Source of the DNA: Anaerolineaceae bacterium
GTDB taxonomy: Bacteria; Chloroflexota; Anaerolineae; Anaerolineales; Villigracilaceae
Length of the DNA: 5,163 nucleotides
Reading direction: 5' to 3'
NCBI GenBank assembly: GCA_022181005.1
Contig: BQMV01000457.1
Coordinates: forward strand, 1-5,163
Part shown: positions 1 to 3,278 of the stretch, one piece after another
Layout: the number at the start of each line of letters is the position of its first letter
Position numbering within the stretch: position 1 is the stretch's first letter
Position numbers and translations under genes: made by a program
Notes under the pieces: generated by a model
The model's input: only the letters and a program-made list of their open reading frames with translations
Databases searched by the model: none
What the model was told of the DNA's origin: nothing

Positions 1-237
1 ACGAAAGTTTTAACGTCTGAACATGCATATAATGATCCGACGATTCGCGCGAAGCTTGAACCGAAAGGCGAATTAATTCCGCTTAAGCCTGGCGGAGAAA
101 TCTTGCTTGAGACCGCCAACCTCCAATTGCTTGCCACTGTGGTGGATTTGGAGTACGGCATGGGCTCTTTGCCTGCCAATAGCTACTTTCAGCGCGTTAC
201 GCTGGAATTTGCGATCTGGCCCCGCGCAACCCATTAA
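1..237 (+). CDS. C-terminal part of an unrecognised protein (5' truncated)
   Basis: The first frame is open from base 1 to a TAA at 235-237 and gives 78 residues with a normal mixed composition; the start lies outside the window. The tail is rich in alternating hydrophobic and charged residues (LIPLKPGGEILLETANLQL, then LLATVVDLEYG and RVTLEFAIWPRATH), which suggests a beta-rich C-terminal domain. No catalytic motif, signal peptide or membrane segment is visible in this part. A strong intrinsic terminator begins 14 bases after the stop, which supports this being the true 3' end of a transcription unit. It converges with greA on the other strand. I do not recognise the family and assign no function. 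Confidence 0.65.
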   Translation, partial: TKVLTSEHAYNDPTIRAKLEPKGELIPLKPGGEILLETANLQLLATVVDLEYGMGSLPANSYFQRVTLEFAIWPRATH

Positions 238-251
238 TTTCTTTGATAGAG

Positions 252-279
252 AAGACCAGCGCGAGGCTGGTCTTTTTTT
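252..279 (+). terminator. Rho-independent terminator of the first gene
   Basis: A perfect 9-bp stem AAGACCAGC/GCTGGTCTT (252-260 and 266-274) with a GCGAG loop runs straight into a T-tract ending at 279. The T-tract follows the stem only on the plus strand, so it serves the 1-237 gene. It lies directly after the greA stop on the opposite strand, where it has no U-tract and would be at best a weak stop for the convergent transcript. Confidence 0.9.
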
Positions 280-280
280 G

Positions 281-742
281 TTATTCGATCTTTAAGATCC
301 TGTATTTAACGCTGCCCCCGGGTGTTTGAGCTTCGACCGTGTCGCCCGCTCTGTGATTCATTAACGCATTACCGATAGGCGATTCGTTGGAGATCTTCCC
401 ATTGCGCGGGTCGGCTTCTTTTGCGCCAACCATGTAGAAAATTTCAGGATCGAATCCTTCTTCTTGCACAGTAATGCGCGCCCCGACCGTTACCGTATCG
501 CTCTGCTGTTTTTCAACAACAGTCGCCAGGCGTAAGGTCGCTTCGATTTCTTGAATGCGCCCCTCTAAAAAAGCTTGATCCTCTTTTGCCTTATGATAAT
601 CAGCGTTTTCGGAAAGATCGCCCATCTGAATGGCGGAGCGCAGCCGCTGAGCGAGTTCTTCGCGTCGAGCGCCGGTCAGCTCTGCTAACTCTTCCCTTAA
701 CTTTGCTTCGCCTTCGGGCGTAAGATACATTTGTTGAGACAT
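281..742 (-). CDS. greA: Transcription elongation factor GreA
   Basis: GreA binds backtracked RNA polymerase through the secondary channel and stimulates cleavage of the extruded RNA 3' end. The 153-residue product is close to the usual length of about 158. Residues 1-75 form the charged N-terminal coiled coil. The diagnostic tip GDLSENADYHKAKE is present, with acidic D42 and E45 equivalent to the E. coli D41/E44 pair that holds the catalytic magnesium. The C-terminal FKBP-like domain carries the family signature SPIGNALMNHRAGDTVEAQ followed by a PGG turn. The ATG at 742 is preceded by AGGTGA at suitable spacing. The gene starts 12 bases after the dgt stop, so the two are almost certainly co-transcribed. 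Nothing is missing or odd in the protein. Confidence 0.96.
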   Translation of the reverse strand: MSQQMYLTPEGEAKLREELAELTGARREELAQRLRSAIQMGDLSENADYHKAKEDQAFLEGRIQEIEATLRLATVVEKQQSDTVTVGARITVQEEGFDPEIFYMVGAKEADPRNGKISNESPIGNALMNHRAGDTVEAQTPGGSVKYRILKIE

Positions 743-754
743 TAATCACCTGTT

Positions 755-1906
755 CTATGGTCTTTCAAGCGGGTTGAAAAGTTTTTGATGTTCTTCGATG
801 GCGTAACGATCGGTCATGCCGGCGATATAATCGCAAATGGCGCGTTCCAAACCGCGTATATCAATGAACGCTTGAATAGAGTCGGGCAGCATAGACGGTT
901 CGGTTTGATAAGCGTAAAACAGATCTGAGATCAATCGTTCCGCCTTGACTTGCATGCGCGCTACGCGATAATGGCGGTAAAGTTTCTTGTACAAGAAGTC
1001 TTTTAATTCGCGATGGCGGCGTTGCATATCTTCGCCGTAGCCGATCACGTTATGTTTCAATTTCTGAATATCAAGCGCCGACTTTGCCTTAGATTCCTTC
1101 AGGCGGCTGTCGGTCGCCTCCACCATGTCTGTGACCATGACGCCCACAAGTTGACGGATCATGCGATGGCGTTCCATCTCTTCCAGCATAGGTCCGCGCC
1201 AGTTGTAGGTTTCGCGCAAAATTTCCCATAGGGCGATCCCGTCTAGTTGCTGAGGCGAAATCATGCCGGAGCGCAGACCGTCGTCGAGATCGTGCGTGGT
1301 GTAGGCGAGTTCGTCGGCGACGTTGGCAATCTGCGTTTCAAGATTGCCGCGCAGTTCGGGGTTGAAGTTGCGCGCATCGGAAATGTCGTATTCCGATTCG
1401 TGCTTTACCATTCCCTCGCGCGCTTCCCAGGTGAGATTTAACCCCGGAAATTCAGGATAGCGCTGCTCAAGTTCGGTGACAATGCGCAAGGATTGTCGGT
1501 TGTGATCGAAGCCGCCATGATCCTTCATGAGTCGCGTTAATGCCACTTCGCCGGAATGTCCAAATGGGGAATGTCCGAGGTCGTGAGCGAGGCAGATCGC
1601 TTCGACAAGGTCTTCGTTGCCGCCTAGAGCGCGGGCGAGCGTCCGTCCGATCTGAGCGACTTCAAGAGTGTGCGTCAACCGCGTGCGAAAGTAGTCGCCT
1701 TCGAAATTGATGAAGACTTGAGTTTTGTATTCGAGGCGGCGAAAGGCGGTCGTGTGGAGGATGCGGTCGCGGTCGCGTTGGAACGAGGTGCGGAATTCCG
1801 GCTCGTTATCCAAATAGGCGCGACCCTTGGTATCCTTGCTGCGCATACCGTAAGGGGCAAGGCTCGCATCTTCGATTTCTTCAAGACGTTGACGGTTAAA
1901 GTACAT
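755..1906 (-). CDS. dgt: Deoxyguanosinetriphosphate triphosphohydrolase-like protein (HD domain)
   Basis: The family hydrolyses dNTPs, classically dGTP, to the nucleoside and triphosphate and so tunes dNTP pools. The product has 383 residues, fitting the short dGTPase-like subfamily rather than the roughly 505-residue E. coli Dgt. Typical N-terminal motifs are RDRDRILHTTAFRRLEYKTQV (about 45-64). The HD metal site is complete: H79 in RLTHTLEVAQI, H108-D109 in LAHDLGHSPFGHSGE, and D198 in NVADELAYTTHDLDDG. I start it at ATG 1906, which has GAGGA nine bases upstream and a family-like N-terminus. The frame stays open to 2179, but that extension translates the tRNA-Leu gene and cannot be real. 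ATG 1927 is a weaker alternative because its purine run is too close. The gene sits 57 bases after the tRNA and just before greA. Confidence 0.94.
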   Translation of the reverse strand: MYFNRQRLEEIEDASLAPYGMRSKDTKGRAYLDNEPEFRTSFQRDRDRILHTTAFRRLEYKTQVFINFEGDYFRTRLTHTLEVAQIGRTLARALGGNEDLVEAICLAHDLGHSPFGHSGEVALTRLMKDHGGFDHNRQSLRIVTELEQRYPEFPGLNLTWEAREGMVKHESEYDISDARNFNPELRGNLETQIANVADELAYTTHDLDDGLRSGMISPQQLDGIALWEILRETYNWRGPMLEEMERHRMIRQLVGVMVTDMVEATDSRLKESKAKSALDIQKLKHNVIGYGEDMQRRHRELKDFLYKKLYRHYRVARMQVKAERLISDLFYAYQTEPSMLPDSIQAFIDIRGLERAICDYIAGMTDRYAIEEHQKLFNPLERP

Positions 1907-1921
1907 AATTGAAAATCCTCG

Positions 1922-1947
1922 TCCCATCCTCTCCAGAGAAGATGGGA
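1922..1947 (-). promoter_or_regulatory. Hairpin between tRNA-Leu and dgt
   Basis: The 7-bp arms TCCCATC and GATGGGA (1922-1928, 1941-1947) enclose a further CTCT/AGAG pairing. In the minus-strand transcript this hairpin lies between the tRNA 3' end and the dgt Shine-Dalgarno, with no real U-tract after it. It could be a processing or stability element, or a weak attenuator that lowers dgt relative to the tRNA. The structure is seen directly; the role is a guess. Confidence 0.45.
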
Positions 1948-1963
1948 GATGCGGCGGTGTAGA

Positions 1964-2047
1964 TGGGGCGAGAGGGGGTCGAACCCTCACGGTATCACTA
2001 CCGACGGATTTTAAGTCCGTTGCGTCTGCCGATTCCGCCATCGCCCC
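1964..2047 (-). tRNA. tRNA-Leu, anticodon UAA
   Basis: The 84-nt gene has a perfect 7-bp acceptor stem (GGGGCGA at 2047-2041 with TCGCCCC at 1971-1965) and discriminator A at 1964. The anticodon arm is ACGGA-CTTAAAA-TCCGT with anticodon TAA. A long variable arm (CGGTAGTGATACCG) is typical of class II leucine tRNAs, and the T-loop is GTTCGAC. CCA is not encoded, since the next bases are TCT. The gene lies on the same strand as dgt and greA. Its accidental translation gives the stretch MAESADATDLKSVGSDTVRV, a familiar annotation artefact. Confidence 0.97.
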
Positions 2048-2058
2048 GACGGGTTGAT

Positions 2059-2064
2059 ATTCTA
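2059..2064 (-). promoter_or_regulatory. -10 box upstream of tRNA-Leu
   Basis: TAGAAT lies 11 bases before the mature tRNA 5' end on the minus strand, a good position for a -10 element. I see no convincing -35 at 16-18 bases. It would drive the tRNA and probably dgt and greA as well. The remainder of 2065-2271 holds no supported gene. Confidence 0.45.
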
Positions 2065-2271
2065 CCTTATTTTGAAGCGTTTTGAGTTGCGAAGCGACGA
2101 CTTTGTTCGCTCGATATGCAGCGCGCCGATGCCGAGAAAAGACATAAATTCGCAGATCGCATAATTCTTCGCGCGCCAATGTGTATGGCGCCGAGAAATC
2201 TGAAAGCGGGACCGGCGTAAATTAACCGCAAGGGATTGTGTCATGGCTCAATTGTATAACGAATGAGAAAG

Positions 2272-2298
2272 AAAAATCCTCCGATTTGGAGGATTTTT
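2272..2298. terminator. Bidirectional intrinsic terminator
   Basis: A perfect 11-bp inverted repeat, AAAAATCCTCC/GGAGGATTTTT with a five-base loop, has A/T tracts at both edges and can stop transcription either way. It separates the housekeeping block from the CRISPR-like region and ends two bases before repeat R1. An RNA carrying R1 would therefore need a promoter at or inside the repeat, or read-through. Confidence 0.8.
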
Positions 2299-2300
2299 GG

Positions 2301-2337
2301 GTAAGAATTAAATAATCCCTCAACAGGAGACTGAAAC
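2301..2337 (+). repeat. Solitary degenerate CRISPR-type repeat R1
   Basis: This 37-nt element matches the array repeat R2 (2644-2680) at 35 of 37 positions and ends in GACTGAAAC, like type III repeats whose last eight bases become the crRNA 5' handle. Both differences fall in the right arm of the central palindrome: R2 has TCCCT/AGGGA, while R1 has AGGAG in place of AAGGG. The normal repeat stem is therefore weakened. It has no partner repeat at spacer distance, and is followed directly by 14 bases matching the start region of the small ORF at 2379-2486. This looks more like a repurposed repeat than an ordinary array unit. Confidence 0.8.
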
Positions 2338-2352
2338 CATCGTTATCTCCTG

Positions 2353-2383
2353 AAAAAAGTAAAGGCCTTGTAAGACCTTTACT
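2353..2383 (-). terminator. Intrinsic terminator of the 35-codon ORF
   Basis: Stem AGTAAAGG/CCTTTACT (2358-2365, 2376-2383) is followed on the minus strand by a U-run. The ORF's TAA stop (2381-2379) is inside the stem, so the unit is very compact. On the plus strand the same stem is followed only by TTCG and would be weak. Confidence 0.8.
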
Positions 2384-2486
2384 TTCGTCGAAAGTTGAAT
2401 AACTTTACGAACATCAAGTACAGTAGTAGACTTGGTTGCATTAATATTGCAAGGCATCCAAGTCGTCTAATATTTCTATTATTCAT
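2379..2486 (-). CDS. 35-residue basic-hydrophobic peptide, candidate small toxin (CreT-like)
   Basis: The ORF encodes MNNRNIRRLG, then a hydrophobic run (residues about 10-30, CLAILMQPSLLLYLMFVKLF), then a basic end NFRRK. This is the shape of a single-span membrane peptide such as type I toxins. AAGGAG lies six bases before the ATG, a perfect TATAAT is at 2507-2502, and an intrinsic terminator covers the stop, so the unit is complete within about 155 bp. It lies between CRISPR-type repeats R1 and R2, and the 14 bases after R1 are antisense to its start region. Codons include AGA at 4 and 7 and CGA at 8, 33 and 34; known CreT RNAs can act by sequestering a rare arginine tRNA, so the RNA rather than the peptide could be active. 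The frame is open upstream to 2669 but that extension starts inside R2. No homologue is recognised. Confidence 0.6.
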   Translation of the reverse strand: MNNRNIRRLGCLAILMQPSLLLYLMFVKLFNFRRK

Positions 2487-2501
2487 CGTTTTCTCCTTTT
2501 C

Positions 2502-2507
2502 ATTATA
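2502..2507 (-). promoter_or_regulatory. Consensus -10 box of the 35-codon ORF
   Basis: TATAAT on the minus strand reads into GAAAAGGAG and the ATG at 2486. The predicted start of transcription, around 2495, falls inside or next to the Shine-Dalgarno, giving a very short leader. The -35 region at 17 bases is poor. A 10-bp palindrome CGATTAATCG (2527-2536) lies just upstream and could hold a regulator. Confidence 0.5.
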
Positions 2508-2571
2508 ACGTATGTAAAATATGCGACGATTAATCGAAATATCCCCCGGGAAATTTTTAAGTTGTTGAATT

Positions 2572-2605
2572 AAAAGGGAGAGTCGTTGCTGACTCTTTCC
2601 TTTTT
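2572..2605. terminator. Terminator-like hairpin upstream of the small ORF
   Basis: AAAAGG plus GAGTC on the left pair with GACTC plus CCTTTT on the right around a GTTGCT loop, with a small internal loop, and a T-tract to 2605 follows on the plus strand. The other orientation also ends in several T. It would insulate the small ORF from transcription entering from the array side. A 12-bp perfect palindrome TTTAGCGCTAAA follows at 2614-2625, between this hairpin and R2. Confidence 0.55.
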
Positions 2606-2643
2606 CAATTTCATTTAGCGCTAAAACAAACCCAGCTCCTAGT

Positions 2644-2753
2644 GTAAGAATTAAATAATCCCTCAACAAGGGACTGAAACCAACTTCAAGCTCAAAAGAG
2701 AGCTCGAACCCAAGACGTTAAGAATTAATGCTCCTAGTCCATAAGACTGAAAC
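2644..2753 (+). CRISPR. Minimal CRISPR array: R2, one 36-bp spacer, degenerate R3
   Basis: R2 (2644-2680, 37 nt) has the intact palindrome TCCCT-CAACA-AGGGA and ends GGACTGAAAC. A 36-bp spacer (2681-2716) separates it from R3 (2717-2753). R3 keeps the 5' part TTAAGAATTAA and the 3' part GACTGAAAC but has a different middle. Repeat and spacer lengths and the ACTGAAAC handle fit type III systems, and the cmr genes start about 450 bp away. Transcription of crRNA would be on the plus strand. The spacer itself can fold (TTCAAGCTC at 2685-2693 with GAGCTCGAA at 2700-2708, one mismatch), which is unusual. I see no clear leader. This may be a decayed array or a second regulatory mini-array. Confidence 0.7.
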
Positions 2754-2880
2754 TTCTTGGCGCAGGGGTAGGAAACGGTTCCGCGCCGAGGTTAAAAATT
2801 ACTTCTTCATCTGTCGGAATTTCATCTCCCTGGAGCCATGAGGAATTTAAAGCAGAAAACCCCAGTTCCAGTGAATTTCT
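2734..2880 (-). pseudogene. Possible C-terminal gene remnant
   Basis: A 48-codon open frame lies between stops and has no ATG. Its middle reads like real protein (LNSSWLQGDEIPTDEEVIF, then NLGAEPFPTPAP) and its last codons fall inside CRISPR repeat R3. It begins within the terminator hairpin at 2854-2902. It could be the 3' end of a gene cut by rearrangement at the array, or a chance open frame; the overlap with R3 means the original stop is probably lost. The family is not recognised. Confidence 0.25.
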
Positions 2881-2906
2881 TCATTGAAAACTGGGGTTTT
2901 CTTTTT
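2854..2906. terminator. Strong bidirectional intrinsic terminator
   Basis: A perfect 14-bp stem AGAAAACCCCAGTT/AACTGGGGTTTTCT (2854-2867, 2889-2902) with a 21-base loop has T-runs after the stem on the plus strand (to 2906) and TTTTC on the minus strand. It closes the array region and insulates the cmr promoter on its right. Confidence 0.8.
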
Positions 2907-2922
2907 GCAGAATTACACTCTG

Positions 2923-2943
2923 CGGTCCCGACGGGATTCGAAC
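2923..2943 (-). pseudogene. tRNA 3'-end fragment (T-loop and acceptor arm)
   Basis: On the minus strand GTTCGAATCCCGTCGGGACC has the canonical TTCGAAT T-loop (2942-2936), a T-stem 3' strand CCCGT, an acceptor 3' strand CGGGACC, then G and CA. Upstream (AACCGCAA) there is no matching T-stem strand and no anticodon arm, so only the 3' end is present. Such a remnant is the usual scar where an element integrated into a tRNA gene. The parent tRNA is not in the window. Confidence 0.55.
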
Positions 2944-3121
2944 TTGCGGTGCGTAATTTTTTCCGTTTGTTTCCGATGAAGATAAATTAAGTTTTTAATG
3001 CCTGCATAGACACTGTTTCATTAATATTGACTATTTCGTCTAAGTCGGTTCTATTGCTAAGGTTTTAATTTGTAGAAACCTTTAGGATTCTAGGATTGGC
3101 AATTTTCAACAATTTTACACA
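2944..3121. other. AT-rich intergenic region with dyads upstream of the cmr promoter
   Basis: I see no gene here. It contains an imperfect inverted repeat CTAAGGTTT/AAACCTTTAG (3057-3065, 3076-3085). It also holds the left arm CTAGGATTGGCAAT (3090-3103) of a larger dyad whose right arm ATTGCCATTCTAG (3121-3133) covers the -35 box of the cmr promoter. ATTCTAGG also occurs as a direct repeat at 3087-3094 and 3127-3134. Confidence 0.5.
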
Positions 3122-3150
3122 TTGCCATTCTAGGTTGCGGCCTATATAAT
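3122..3150 (+). promoter_or_regulatory. Sigma-70-type promoter of the cmr operon
   Basis: TTGCCA (3122-3127, five of six consensus bases) is followed after exactly 17 bases by a perfect TATAAT (3145-3150). Transcription should start near 3157 and run into the leader ORF, cmr2 and cmr3. This is the best promoter in the window. Confidence 0.8.
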
Positions 3151-3180
3151 TCCCGATACGTTGCAAAGTGTATCGGGAAT
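3149..3180 (+). promoter_or_regulatory. Operator-like 11-bp dyad across the cmr transcription start
   Basis: Perfect arms ATTCCCGATAC (3149-3159) and GTATCGGGAAT (3170-3180) flank a ten-base centre. The left arm overlaps the last bases of the -10 box, and the predicted start near 3157 lies inside it. The RNA would therefore lack most of the left arm and could not form the full hairpin, so a DNA-level operator for a dimeric repressor is likelier than a terminator or RNA structure. No U-tract follows. Confidence 0.6.
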
Positions 3181-3206
3181 ATTGATTGATAGAAAGGGAG
3201 TGTGTC

Positions 3207-3278
3207 ATGTCAAAGATTGCCGTAATAAATGAAAGTGACCAAATTACTAGGGAGGAGGTGAAGGTATGCAACATCTAA
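3207..3278 (+). CDS. 23-codon leader ORF overlapping the cmr2 start
   Basis: ATG 3207 is preceded by AGGGAG at good spacing and opens a frame encoding MSKIAVINESDQITREEVKV and then CNI, ending at TAA 3276-3278. It overlaps the first 13 bases of cmr2 in another frame, and the strong cmr2 Shine-Dalgarno lies inside it. Ribosomes finishing this ORF would stop right at the cmr2 start, so translational coupling is likely. The peptide is soluble, with no membrane segment and no run of regulatory codons of the attenuator type. It could also be the stub of a lost first gene. I recognise no family. Confidence 0.45.
   Translation: MSKIAVINESDQITREEVKVCNI

Larger units (their letters stand above)
2301..2386 (+). 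ncRNA. Putative crRNA-like antisense RNA (CreA-like), boundaries uncertain
   Basis: Reading the plus strand, R1 is followed at 2338-2351 by CATCGTTATCTCCT and then by the hairpin at 2358-2383. Those 14 bases are antisense, with one mismatch, to the Shine-Dalgarno and ATG of the 35-codon ORF (2484-2497). A Cas6-type cut would give handle ACTGAAAC plus this guide. R1 also contains CAGGAGA (2324-2330), which pairs perfectly with TCTCCTG (2346-2352), so the RNA could fold on its own with the anti-start-codon bases in the loop. No good promoter was found; a weak AATAAT lies inside R1 at 2311-2316. Transcription is inferred. Confidence 0.4.

Noticed and set aside
1360..1370. Nine-base match between the R2 spacer start (CAACTTCAA) and the dgt coding strand
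   Set aside because: It is short, and a crRNA would have the same sense as the dgt mRNA, so it could not target that RNA. It is likely chance.
1907..2179. N-terminal extension of the dgt frame, adding 91 residues
   Set aside because: It translates the entire tRNA-Leu gene, including the well-known artefact MAESADATDLKSVGSD. The family N-terminus and a Shine-Dalgarno support the start at 1906.
2062..2244. 60-codon minus-strand ORF upstream of tRNA-Leu
   Set aside because: It has no Shine-Dalgarno and no protein-like pattern, and it covers the tRNA promoter region.
2236..2260. Plus-strand TTGTGT and TATAAC as a promoter for R1
   Set aside because: The spacing is only 13 bases, and the terminator at 2272-2298 would stop transcription before R1.
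2487..2669. Upstream extension of the small ORF to a 96-residue protein
   Set aside because: The only starts are TTG codons inside CRISPR repeat R2, without a Shine-Dalgarno, and the frame runs through a terminator-like hairpin. The internal ATG at 2486 has strong signals and is what the guide matches. The frame is open, so homology evidence could reverse this.
3065..3274. 69-codon minus-strand ORF opposite the cmr promoter
   Set aside because: It lies antisense to the promoter, operator and leader ORF, with no Shine-Dalgarno or recognisable protein features.
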